This document shows, one piece after another, positions 44,701-52,393 of a stretch of DNA of 64,000 nt (positions are counted from its first letter, which is position 1; every line of letters starts with the position of its first letter). The notes beneath the pieces were generated by a model. The model ran no database searches. It worked only from the letters and a program-made list of their open reading frames with translations, and was not told the origin of the DNA. The DNA is from Marine Group I thaumarchaeote. GTDB lineage: Archaea > Thermoproteota > Nitrososphaeria > Nitrososphaerales > Nitrosopumilaceae. The stretch is taken from NCBI GenBank assembly GCA_013390905.1, contig JACATG010000001.1:277300-341299 (forward strand), written 5' to 3'. The translations under genes and the position numbers were made by a program.

Positions 44701-45180
44701 ATGATACAAACAATCAAACTTGTATATTCTAATTTCAAATATGTTGTTTTAGCGTCTACAATTTTTGTACCAATGATGATTGGGTTATTGATATTATCTG
44801 AGTATATTTTCTTAGAACCATATGTTGTTGCTCATCTTCCTTCTGGAAGTGAATTAGGTTTTGTCCTTATTGTAATAATTTCGGCATTGTCTGCATTGGT
44901 TATTCCAATGAACATTTTTAGGATAAAAATTCTAAAAAGTTCAAAACAAAAAATGGGCGGGGGAATTTTTGGTTCAATTATTGGTGCCGCTTCTGGCGTA
45001 TGTAGTTGTGGACCAATTGGATTTGCAGTAATCTCTACATTTGGTTCTGTGGGGGCTGCTGCCACTGCGTTTCTAACCAATTATGAGATCCCCCTCAGAA
45101 TAATTGCTATTGTAATTTTGGCTGTTACATATTTTACAACTATAAAATCCCTCAAAGTTGAATGTAATCTCAATCACTGA
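44701..45180 (+). CDS. Membrane protein paired with DsbA, CSCGP motif
   Basis: The 159-residue protein has about four membrane helices. In the third, the segment AASGVCSCGPIGFAVISTFG places a C-x-C pair in the membrane, and a final Cys lies at the C-terminus (LKVECNLNH). The placement resembles small membrane thiol redox proteins that recharge DsbA, such as DsbB or VKOR in other organisms, though the sequence matches neither. The start follows the dsbA stop directly. Confidence 0.72.
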   Translation: MIQTIKLVYSNFKYVVLASTIFVPMMIGLLILSEYIFLEPYVVAHLPSGSELGFVLIVIISALSALVIPMNIFRIKILKSSKQKMGGGIFGSIIGAASGVCSCGPIGFAVISTFGSVGAAATAFLTNYEIPLRIIAIVILAVTYFTTIKSLKVECNLNH

Positions 45181-45259
45181 CCTTGATGCATTAGAAATTA
45201 GTAATTAGACAAATTTTTGTAACCTTGAAGTGTATCTTAGAGCCATTTGAATAACTATT

Positions 45260-45337
45260 GTGACATTCATTTATGTTCCAATAAGACCTAGCAGGAGAGA
45301 TCCCGAGGCTGACGAACTGGAAGATGCAGAAGAATAA
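45260..45337 (+). CDS. Possible 25-residue peptide gene
   Basis: GTG at 45260 opens TFIYVPIRPSRRDPEADELE and then DAEE to TAA, a basic middle and an acidic end. It stands in the 247-base gap between the DsbA partner and the archaeosortase-like gene. The residue pattern is unlike random AT-rich sequence, but the length is too short for certainty. Confidence 0.35.
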   Translation: MTFIYVPIRPSRRDPEADELEDAEE

Positions 45338-45427
45338 TATCTTTTTTCCAATTTGTGTGATAACTAAAGAATTTTCTAAACCTTGAAAAGTTGAGCTATT
45401 TATTTACCGTTTTTTAGGTTAAACATA

Positions 45428-46360
45428 ATGTGGAACTGGAATCTTATATCTGGAATTTTGATTATTTCCAGTCCAATTCTTTTTGCAATGATTGCATTTC
45501 CAGATTCTATATCGTTTAGTTGGAATGAAGGAAGAGGTGGTTATCTTTTTGCGGTTGTTTTCCTAGTAGCTGAACTCATTGGTCTTAAAATTGTCATTTC
45601 AAAAAAACGATTACTTGCAGTAATTCCTATGGCACTTCTTACCATTTTATATCTAATTTCATTAGAATATGGTTTAAGAGATTACATTATTGAATCTGCA
45701 GTACAATTTGATGTACAATTAATCTATTCTTGGACATGGATGTGGGACTTTGTTGTAATGGCAATTTTTGTCGTAATTGCATTGTATATCTTCTTTGGAA
45801 AACGATGGATTAGAATAGCTCCTGCAGGACCCATCTTTCTATCTGGAACTGCAATAATTCTTTCACTTGATGCATTTTTTCCATACGACACTCTTGGTCC
45901 GTTACAATATGTCGTTCCTTATTTTATACAGGCAAATGTATGGTTGATTACTGTACTTGATCTTGGAACTGCAGTAGCTAGAGATAACGTGATGTTCTTA
46001 CGAGGCGAACATGGTTCAATGGCACTTCAAGTATTTTGGCCATCCGCAGGTATTCACAGCATTATCATCTTCTCTTTGGTAATTGGCGCATTCATGTTAA
46101 AGATGAATATTCCTAGAAAGAGAAAAGTTGTGTATTTTGTTTTAGGAATTATCGGTACAATTATTGTTAATTTAATCCGAATTTTTTCATTATCTTGGTA
46201 TGCCCTAAAAGTTACTACTGATCCTGTGGCATGGGAAGAATTTCACAAAATTGCAGGCGAGATTATGTTTTTACCGTGGCTCTTTGCGTTCATTCTAGTT
46301 GTGATAATGATAGAATCTCGACGTCTGAAAAAGTTAGAATCTAAAGGTAAAGCCCCCTAA
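45428..46360 (+). CDS. Archaeosortase/exosortase-like membrane protein
   Basis: The 310-residue protein has about eight membrane helices. The three exosortase family motifs can be placed in the second half: WPSAGIHSIIIFSLVIGAF where most members have (A)CSG..S, then NLIRIFSLSWYAL (the Arg motif) and FHKIAGEIMF (the His motif). Exosortases and archaeosortases cleave C-terminal sorting signals of surface proteins with Cys, Arg and His. Here Ser stands at the Cys position. It could be a variant transpeptidase or an inactive homologue. Confidence 0.75.
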   Translation: MWNWNLISGILIISSPILFAMIAFPDSISFSWNEGRGGYLFAVVFLVAELIGLKIVISKKRLLAVIPMALLTILYLISLEYGLRDYIIESAVQFDVQLIYSWTWMWDFVVMAIFVVIALYIFFGKRWIRIAPAGPIFLSGTAIILSLDAFFPYDTLGPLQYVVPYFIQANVWLITVLDLGTAVARDNVMFLRGEHGSMALQVFWPSAGIHSIIIFSLVIGAFMLKMNIPRKRKVVYFVLGIIGTIIVNLIRIFSLSWYALKVTTDPVAWEEFHKIAGEIMFLPWLFAFILVVIMIESRRLKKLESKGKAP

Positions 46361-47451
46361 AAATAATTTGTAATATCGCTTTGCCCTTGAACTTCTGAAA
46401 GTTCAGCAACTTTGACCCCTAATCTTCTAATTGCGAGTGTCTGGTTTTCTAGAGCTACTTTTAGTAATTGATCAGCATTCTTTTCTAGTTCCTCAAGATT
46501 TGAAGTTGGGTTTCTCAACATTCTTGATTTTGACTTGCTTGATAAATCTGATTGAACAAAATATATTCCAATTGATTTGAACATTCTATTGTTTTTTAAA
46601 ACAACATCATGCACTTCCTTACATAACTTTATTAGATTTTCCGATAGAAATTGATAGTCTTTTGAATCTTTTTTCAAAGTTACAATTTTACTATATTGTA
46701 ATCTATCTTCTCTTTCCTTAACTGGTTCATTGTCTATCCCTCTGACTGCATTATAGATGTAAGTTCCACTCTTTCTCCCAAACTCTTTGTTTAAAGAAAA
46801 AACATCTAATTTTTTTAAATCTTGAATTGTTTCTAGATTCATTTCTGAAAATCTTTCTTCAGTCTTTTTTCCAATACCTGGTATTGATCTAATTTTTAAT
46901 GGTTCCAAAAATTCATCAATACTATCTGGGGGTACAACTGTAAGGCCATCTGGTTTTTTAAAATCTGATGCAATTTTTGAAATTAACTTGTTTGGTGAAA
47001 TTCCTATGGAACAACTTAGTTTTATCTCGTCTCTAATTGCATTTTTAATTTGCTGAGCAAGATGACTTGCTTTTTCAAAATTTCCTTCAACTCTTTTTGT
47101 TACATCTAAATATGCTTCGTCCTTTCCTACATACTCAAAAACATCTGCATAGTTTTCTATTATCTTCATTACCTTTTCAGATATTTCTATATAATATTCA
47201 AAATCTACAGGTAAGAACACAGCATCCTTTCTTTCCTCAAGTCTTTTTTTTGCAAAGACTATTGGTATTCCTGACTTGGCTCCATATTTCCTTGCAGTAT
47301 AGTTAGCTGTTGCAATTGCACCAGTGTCTTTTCCTCTGTCTGAGAAGACACAAATACAAACTGGCTTTGATCTTAGCTCAGGAGATCTAATCTCTTCGCA
47401 TTGAGCGTAAAAATAATCAAAATCTATGTGGAAAACTACTCTTGTTTCCAA
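46357..47451 (-). CDS. dinB: DNA polymerase IV (Y family)
   Basis: This polymerase copies past damaged bases. The 364-residue protein begins VVFHIDFDYFYAQCEE, the first catalytic Asp motif, has YVGKDEAYLDVT near residue 105 (the second, with a Lys-Asp instead of the more usual Ser-Ile-Asp), CSIGISPNKLISKIASDFKKPDG near 150, and the helix-hairpin-helix PGIGKKTEERF. The little-finger domain follows from 240. A PIP-like end is seen (SDITNYF). Its stop overlaps that of the archaeosortase-like gene by 4 bases. Confidence 0.94.
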   Translation of the reverse strand: METRVVFHIDFDYFYAQCEEIRSPELRSKPVCICVFSDRGKDTGAIATANYTARKYGAKSGIPIVFAKKRLEERKDAVFLPVDFEYYIEISEKVMKIIENYADVFEYVGKDEAYLDVTKRVEGNFEKASHLAQQIKNAIRDEIKLSCSIGISPNKLISKIASDFKKPDGLTVVPPDSIDEFLEPLKIRSIPGIGKKTEERFSEMNLETIQDLKKLDVFSLNKEFGRKSGTYIYNAVRGIDNEPVKEREDRLQYSKIVTLKKDSKDYQFLSENLIKLCKEVHDVVLKNNRMFKSIGIYFVQSDLSSKSKSRMLRNPTSNLEELEKNADQLLKVALENQTLAIRRLGVKVAELSEVQGQSDITNYF

Positions 47452-47735
47452 TATGTTTCTGAGCTCTTTTGATTATTACTATATTGTGTATAGATGAAAT
47501 GAGTCAATTAGTCATTATCTGACCTTTTTAATTATTATTCTCTCATTATATGCCACGCTGATACATTTTCCTATATTCCTCAAATGCTGCATACATGTTT
47601 TTGTCCGTACTGTGGTCAGTTTGTTCGTGAAAATTTGACCGAATGAAGTTTGATCTTACGAACAAACTAAGAAGAATTAGTTTTTGAACCACCCTCATCA
47701 AGGAAGTTCGTTGAGGTAGATTCTGGAGTGTACAA
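47452..47735. other. 284-base gap with an inverted repeat and a short Cys-rich frame
   Basis: On the plus strand ATG 47584 opens a 20-codon frame (MLHTCFCPYCGQFVRENLTE) that ends at 47646. It has a CPYC knuckle and may be the relic of a zinc-ribbon gene. It is too short to call. The perfect inverted repeat at 47618-47668 overlaps its end. Confidence 0.35.
47618..47668. repeat. 11-bp perfect inverted repeat with 29-base spacer
   Basis: AGTTTGTTCGT at 47618-47628 and ACGAACAAACT at 47658-47668 are exact reverse complements. The structure could fold as an RNA hairpin or bind a dimeric protein. It lies between the converging ends and starts around dinB and the small zinc protein gene at 47736. 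There is no transposase nearby. Confidence 0.65.
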
Positions 47736-47975
47736 ATGATGTACTATTCTCCAGGAGTAGATTATCTGTGTCCTAGATGTGAATCATCATCTGTACGATT
47801 TGTATTTGATGAGAAATGTAGAGGATGGTTTGAGGCAATGAAGTTAATTAGAGAAAGAAAAGTCAAATTATCTAATTTATACAAAGATTATGTGGATAAT
47901 CCTAGATTACCTAAATGGACTTGTCAGAAATGCCGTGACTGTGGAATTGTATACAAAAAATCATACTTGAATTAG
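47736..47975 (+). CDS. Small zinc-ribbon protein, 79 aa
   Basis: The protein has CPRCES near the start and CQKCRDCGI near the end, so two CxxC pairs about 45 residues apart, with a basic, helical middle (KLIRERKVKLSNLYKDYVDN). This fits a split zinc ribbon with an inserted helix. It stands alone. It is probably a thaumarchaeal small protein of unknown role. Confidence 0.72.
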   Translation: MMYYSPGVDYLCPRCESSSVRFVFDEKCRGWFEAMKLIRERKVKLSNLYKDYVDNPRLPKWTCQKCRDCGIVYKKSYLN

Positions 47976-48090
47976 TTCTAAAATTATTGATTAAAAGAAA
48001 TAATGATAAAATACTTCTAGTATATCCAATGTATAAAATATGACTCAAGAATTAAAACAACTTGTAGAACTAGAAGAAGCATAGAAAGAG

Positions 48091-48651
48091 TTGAAAGATG
48101 TAATAAAGTCTGACAGAAGAGTGAAGATGGAAATGAAATTTAGATGGGTTGATCGGTTCATTATTGCAGCTATAATTCAGGGCGCAATAATTGCCGTAAT
48201 GGCTGTAGTCATTGTAGCGATACAAGTGATGAATAGTGAGATTAACATAATTCAATATCTCTCATTATCTTTTGAAGGAACTGGCAAATGGTTCTTTTTA
48301 GGAGTAATATTTCATCTCATCATAACAATTGCAGTAGCAGTTACTGCATTATTTTACAGCCAACTTGAAATTACATTAAAGAAAAAATTCTCAAAAAAAT
48401 CACACTTGCTAGCTGCAATTCACTTGATTGGAATGAATGTTGGAGGCGCAGGATCTATGATGCTAATGACCTATGCAGGTCTGGCTGGTACTGGATTGCT
48501 TACCGTTTTCACTGAAGGAAAACTTGGACCAAAAGATCCTGCCATTATGGATTCATTCATAGAACCAATTGGTGCATTTATTGCACTTTTAGCAATAGGA
48601 GTAATGTGTGGCGGATTGGGTTTTGTATTGGCATACAGAAATAATTCGTAA
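48091..48651 (+). CDS. Four-helix membrane protein, frame interrupted by an early TAG
   Basis: The open frame gives 186 residues with a basic start (KSDRRVKMEMKFRWVDR) and four membrane helices (about 24-48, 66-92, 105-128, 158-180) and TTG at 48091 as start. In the same frame an ATG at 48040 opens MTQELKQLVELEEA, then TAG at 48082-48084, then KELKDVIKSDRR. The two sides join into one smooth amphipathic coiled coil, so the original start was most likely at 48040. Either the gene carries a nonsense mutation at codon 15 or translation restarts at 48091. The next small membrane gene follows 17 bases downstream. Confidence 0.7.
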   Translation: MKDVIKSDRRVKMEMKFRWVDRFIIAAIIQGAIIAVMAVVIVAIQVMNSEINIIQYLSLSFEGTGKWFFLGVIFHLIITIAVAVTALFYSQLEITLKKKFSKKSHLLAAIHLIGMNVGGAGSMMLMTYAGLAGTGLLTVFTEGKLGPKDPAIMDSFIEPIGAFIALLAIGVMCGGLGFVLAYRNNS

Positions 48652-48668
48652 TCTTGAAGGAATAGAAA

Positions 48669-48818
48669 ATGAATCTTTTGAGAAAATTCCTAAAAATTAA
48701 ATTCAAATGGCAACTCATTATCTGGTTATCTGTAGTAACAGTAATGTTTCTAACGATATATGCTTGGTGTGGTTCTATTCTCAAAGTGGATTGCCATCAA
48801 GTAATTTTACGTGGTTGA
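48669..48818 (+). CDS. Small membrane protein, 49 aa
   Basis: ATG at 48669 opens MNLLRKFLKIKFKWQ, a strongly basic head, followed by one membrane helix (LIIWLSVVTVMFLTIYAW) and a short tail with two Cys (WCGS...DCH). It follows the four-helix membrane protein gene by 17 bases on the same strand and is probably its partner. No family is recognised. Confidence 0.62.
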   Translation: MNLLRKFLKIKFKWQLIIWLSVVTVMFLTIYAWCGSILKVDCHQVILRG

Positions 48819-49128
48819 CATTTATCGTGAAATGTTAATTTAAGAATAGGAGTTTAGAATTAAAATTACATTTGAGGTGATTTACCAAACAGGTTACAGA
48901 TAATCTCTAAAAATTATGTGATGGTTGTGATTTAGATATTTCTATAATGGGATAAATGGAAAAAACTGGTAAAGAAATTTTTTTTGGTTTAATTGGTAAT
49001 ACCATAGTAATACTTTGGTAATACTGGAATAATATCGGAATAATACTAATATGAAGGTAATATTATATGTATTTCATAACATGAAGCTTTAAAATATTAT
49101 AAGAGACGGATGCGAAATTACATTATAC
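48819..49128. other. 310-base control region before the terminase genes
   Basis: No frame reads as a gene. The right half holds the direct repeats at 48995-49063. A TATA-like TTTAAAATATTATAAG lies at about 49088-49103, some 26-40 bases ahead of the ATG of the first terminase gene, fitting a leaderless or nearly leaderless message. This marks the left limit of the accessory region as far as I can see. Confidence 0.55.
48995..49063 (+). repeat. Row of GGTAATAC-like direct repeats, about one helical turn apart
   Basis: Copies: GGTAATAC at 48995, AGTAATAC at 49006, GGTAATAC at 49017, GGAATAAT at 49026, GGAATAATAC at 49037 and GGTAATAT at 49056. The first three starts are exactly 11 bases apart, and the 49026 and 49037 pair also 11. 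A protein bound to them would sit along one face of the helix. They lie 65-135 bases upstream of the terminase start. Confidence 0.75.
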
Positions 49129-49581
49129 ATGGCAAGATTAGCAAAGAACCAACAAGTAACAATGCAGAGAAAACTTCGAGTTTACTTTGAGAGAAATCAA
49201 AGTGCAAGTTTTGCATCACAAGAAACTAGAGTCAACATTAAGACCGTTTGCAAGTATTACAAAGAATGGTCCGAGCTAATTTCTAAAGCATGTGAGTTGG
49301 ATTTCTTGTCACGACAACGACAAGACAGAGAGCAAATTTTGCTTTCATATGACAATCAACTTGGTCATTTGTATGATACACTTGAAACAATAAACTATGA
49401 AACAAAAAAGTACGACAGAAAAGGAAAAGAAATTCCCAGACATTTAATCTCACATAAACTTCAAACAATAAACTTGATTGGCTCTATTAACGAAAGAAAA
49501 GGAGCATTCCAACTACAAATTCCAGCAGACGAATCCCTCAGAAAGACAGTAGAGGAGTTAACCAAGAAGTGTCAAAACTAG
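49129..49581 (+). CDS. Terminase small subunit-like protein
   Basis: The 150-residue protein is helical with a helix-turn-helix near residues 20-50 (SASFASQETRVNIKTVCKYYKEW) and a Lys/Glu-rich second half with Tyr/Asn helices (LYDTLETINYETKKYDRKGKE). Size, HTH and the place directly before a terminase large subunit gene match TerS, which recognises viral DNA for packaging. The sequence itself has no specific TerS signature, so the call rests partly on context. It overlaps the next gene by 13 bases. Confidence 0.65.
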   Translation: MARLAKNQQVTMQRKLRVYFERNQSASFASQETRVNIKTVCKYYKEWSELISKACELDFLSRQRQDREQILLSYDNQLGHLYDTLETINYETKKYDRKGKEIPRHLISHKLQTINLIGSINERKGAFQLQIPADESLRKTVEELTKKCQN

Positions 49582-50480
49582 ATGCAATTTCAAGAAAAGC
49601 AAATAAAGAGATAGAGAAACTTGCAAAAAAGCAGCTAGAAACATCAAAAATACCCTCTATACCTGTCATGCCAGAAGATTTTGGAGCGTTCAATGAGATG
49701 ATTGGTCTGCCAAAAAACCCCAATACTGGAAAACCTACTGAAATCTTGAATTATCAGATAGAGTATTTTGGTGCCATCAGAGAATATCACAAGGTAATTT
49801 TGAATAAATCTCGAAAGATTGGTGCTACAGAGACTGCACTTCGAAGTATTGCGTATAATTGCTTTGGCAGATATGCTGGGCACAATGTAATGATCGTTGC
49901 AGGAAATCGTCAGGCACAAGCAGATGAGTTTTTGGAGCGATTCTGTGAGTTGTTTAATGATGGATTTGTTGATTTGAAGGGGAATGAATTCTCATTTTCT
50001 GATATTATTGTATCTAGAAGAAAATCTCAAGTTGAATTTTGGAATGGAACCAAAGTTAGTACATATTCTGCAAGACCTGAAAGTCTGCGAGGACCAGAAG
50101 ATGTAGTATGTGTGTATATTTCAGAAGCTGCTCACATCAATTTAGTTGATGATTCAAAAGTGTACAATGCACTTCATCCAAATGTTGCAAATATTTCTGA
50201 TGCTGATTTTATTATTGAAAGCACACCTAATGGCAAGCGTGGATTTTTTTGGGAATTGTTTACTAGAGATAATGAATATTTTAAACTAGAGCAATCTTAT
50301 GATGTGTCTTTGGGGAAATTAATCTCTAAAAAGTTTATTGAATCTGAAAAGAAAAATCCTACAATAGACTTTGAGCAAGAATATTGTAGTGCATTTACAT
50401 CATCACTTAATTCTGTGTTTAAAGAAGAAGATGTAAGGTTTGTTGAAAAAGATATTAATAGATATGATGATTTAGATTAA
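49569..50480 (+). CDS. Terminase large subunit ATPase domain, nuclease half missing
   Basis: The 303-residue protein carries the packaging ATPase: a Walker A-like NKSRKIGATET near residue 85, the Walker B region VVCVYISEAAHI near 185 (Ser where Asp is usual), the coupling motif IIESTPNGKRGFF near 220 and the FEQEYCSAF segment near 265 that normally leads into the nuclease domain. It stops 30 residues later. Full TerL proteins have 450 or more residues. The start is GTG, in the end of the TerS frame. It is a truncated viral gene or one half of a split terminase; the truncation and Walker B change suggest loss of packaging function. Confidence 0.82.
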   Translation: MSKLDAISRKANKEIEKLAKKQLETSKIPSIPVMPEDFGAFNEMIGLPKNPNTGKPTEILNYQIEYFGAIREYHKVILNKSRKIGATETALRSIAYNCFGRYAGHNVMIVAGNRQAQADEFLERFCELFNDGFVDLKGNEFSFSDIIVSRRKSQVEFWNGTKVSTYSARPESLRGPEDVVCVYISEAAHINLVDDSKVYNALHPNVANISDADFIIESTPNGKRGFFWELFTRDNEYFKLEQSYDVSLGKLISKKFIESEKKNPTIDFEQEYCSAFTSSLNSVFKEEDVRFVEKDINRYDDLD

Positions 50481-50496
50481 AAAATATTTGTGGGAG

Positions 50497-50889
50497 TTAA
50501 TTATTTAGTTCTGTCTTGTTTGATGCAAGAAGTTCTTTTGCACCAGCATAACAATTTGAAACTATGGGTTGTAAATTTGCAATATCTTCCAGTATTTTTC
50601 CTTTTTTGACAAGGTTCACTTCTTGTTTGTATAGTTTCCAAAATTCCTGCTCAACTCTTTCTAAATTCTTTATTCGCTTTGTGTACTGTGGCCATATACC
50701 ATGTATAACTAGAAGATGTTTAATCTCATCACTAGTTAGATTTTGTATATTGTCAGGTTGTCCATCACATATGTGAAATTTTGTTTGTGAGACAAGGACA
50801 TCATTTTGATCGTAGTAAGACTGGACCACATAGGTAGCTTTGTCTTGTGGAATGTTTTCAAACGGATTTTTTATTGTATGTTCAGACAT
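50497..50889 (-). CDS. Hypothetical protein of the terminase cassette
   Basis: From ATG 50887-50889 (MSEHTIKNPFENI) the protein has 130 residues: an N-terminal beta-like part (KATYVVQSYYDQNDVLVSQTKFHI) and a helical C-terminal half (NLERVEQEFWKLYKQE). No membrane segment. It converges on the truncated terminase gene with 16 bases between stops. Its upstream region carries the same type of repeat as the terminase promoter, which ties it to the same element. Function unknown. Confidence 0.6.
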   Translation of the reverse strand: MSEHTIKNPFENIPQDKATYVVQSYYDQNDVLVSQTKFHICDGQPDNIQNLTSDEIKHLLVIHGIWPQYTKRIKNLERVEQEFWKLYKQEVNLVKKGKILEDIANLQPIVSNCYAGAKELLASNKTELNN

Positions 50890-50943
50890 GATGTAATAAT
50901 GTGGCATCACTATATTTAGAGATTTAACTACACTTAATCTGGG

Positions 50944-50966
50944 GTATAGTATTATTTAGTATTACT
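50944..50966 (-). promoter_or_regulatory. GTAATAC-type repeats upstream of the convergent gene
   Basis: Read on the minus strand the sequence is AGTAATACTAAATAATACTATACC: AGTAATAC and AATAATAC ten bases apart, with a half match after them. They are the same motif as the row at 48995-49063 and have the same orientation relative to their gene. They lie about 55-80 bases before the start at 50889. Confidence 0.5.
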
Positions 50967-51073
50967 TAATTTCTTAGCCTAAAATGGATGCATTGGAAGG
51001 AATTTCAGGAGTAATAAAATGATTTCAATTAATACCATTCAATTTAATTTTTATAGTCATACAAAATTTGTAG

Positions 51074-52393
51074 TTAAACTGTAACTCTAATTTGCCCAGT
51101 TAGTAGATTTTGCATTAATCCTTTTTTGAGATTTTCTAGTCTAGTTTTATTTGATTCCAGATTATTGATTTTTTTATCAACTTCAGAAAGGATTGATGTA
51201 ATTTTTTGTTGTTCTTCAAATTTTGGAATTGGAATATGTAAATTTCCTAAATCTTTGAAATTTAATCCCTGCCTACTTATTCCACCTTGTACACTATTAA
51301 TCATATTTTGCATTAGCGAAGATATCAAGAAATAATTCAAAAAACCAGGGAACAAAGAAGGTTTAGAGCGAATAATACAAACATGTTGATTTACATTTCC
51401 TTCTCCAAATTTCTCTGGTACAATAGAACATCTTCCAATAGATGCTCCAGTAATGTTTAGCAATACATCCATGGATTTGAGTTTGGTTCCACTCATTTTG
51501 TCATGAATTTCTTGAGTGATATATGCTACATTATCCAAATGCAATCCATCAAAATGTACATTTTGGCTTCGTATGAATGGAATGCCATCTTTTTGATAAA
51601 CTTCACTTCCTCCAAATGGCGTAATACCACTTCCAATTTTTGAAGTATTTTCTTTTAATTTTTCTATTTTCCACTCTTCTGGGAATTCAATGGTTTTTCC
51701 AAATCCCAGGTTTACTTTTTTGAATTTCTTATGACCAATTCCTTCTGTAAGTAATTGTTGCATCAATCCAGTTTTTAGACGTTTTGTATGAGATAGGAAT
51801 TCATCAAAAGATGAAATTAAAGAAACAACATTAGAAAGAATTGATGCAATTTTTTGTTGTTCTGGTTTTGATGGAACAAAAATAATTAGTGAACTAATCT
51901 GTTCTTGTGTTAATAGAGGAACAGATGTAGCAGTTTTGAAACGATTAATCTGCTTTTTTACATATGAATTTGTTAATGAAAATGATAGAAATAACGAGTT
52001 ACAGAGAATTTTTTTTATTATTGAAACATTAGGATTTATCGTGGCTTTTCCAACATTTTTATCAATTAATGCTACTCCTCCTATTGTTCCTGTTTTTTGA
52101 ATTAAAATATCGTTAGTATTAACTTGAATTTCAGGTGATTCATCATATTTTTCAAAAGTAACATACCTCCTTTTAGATAAATCAAGTTTGTCATTTTTGA
52201 TGTTTGTTCCTCCAAGAGAAATTACTCCTTTACCCTCTTCAACAAAATCATTTTGTGAATAACCTCTCCATCCTATTCTTCCTTTAATTTTTGCAAGATT
52301 TTTTAATTCCTTAACATCCCACTCTTCGGGTATTTCGATTTCTTTTCCAAAAAGTGACTTTACTAGTTTGTATCCAGGTTTTGCTTTTTTCAA
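51074..52393 (-). CDS. hsdS: Type I restriction specificity subunit (second copy)
   Basis: HsdS reads the target sequence for methylation and cleavage by the type I complex. The protein has two target recognition domains (about 20-190 and 225-390), each followed by a long helix ending in KTGLMQQLLTEG and KKGLMQNLLTGQIRV. I set the start at TTG 52391-52393: it overlaps the upstream stop as TTGA and gives KKAKPGYKLVKSLFG, which aligns with the start of the other hsdS. Its recognition domains differ clearly from the other copy; the conserved regions are about equal. Confidence 0.9.
   Translation of the reverse strand: MKKAKPGYKLVKSLFGKEIEIPEEWDVKELKNLAKIKGRIGWRGYSQNDFVEEGKGVISLGGTNIKNDKLDLSKRRYVTFEKYDESPEIQVNTNDILIQKTGTIGGVALIDKNVGKATINPNVSIIKKILCNSLFLSFSLTNSYVKKQINRFKTATSVPLLTQEQISSLIIFVPSKPEQQKIASILSNVVSLISSFDEFLSHTKRLKTGLMQQLLTEGIGHKKFKKVNLGFGKTIEFPEEWKIEKLKENTSKIGSGITPFGGSEVYQKDGIPFIRSQNVHFDGLHLDNVAYITQEIHDKMSGTKLKSMDVLLNITGASIGRCSIVPEKFGEGNVNQHVCIIRSKPSLFPGFLNYFLISSLMQNMINSVQGGISRQGLNFKDLGNLHIPIPKFEEQQKITSILSEVDKKINNLESNKTRLENLKKGLMQNLLTGQIRVTV

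Noticed and set aside
47618..47668. Insertion sequence ends
   Set aside because: The arms are only 29 bases apart and there is no transposase or target duplication.
48082..48084. TAG read as pyrrolysine or another recoded residue
   Set aside because: No pyrrolysine genes are visible, such use is not known in this group, and the site is in a coiled coil without need for a special residue; a nonsense mutation is simpler.
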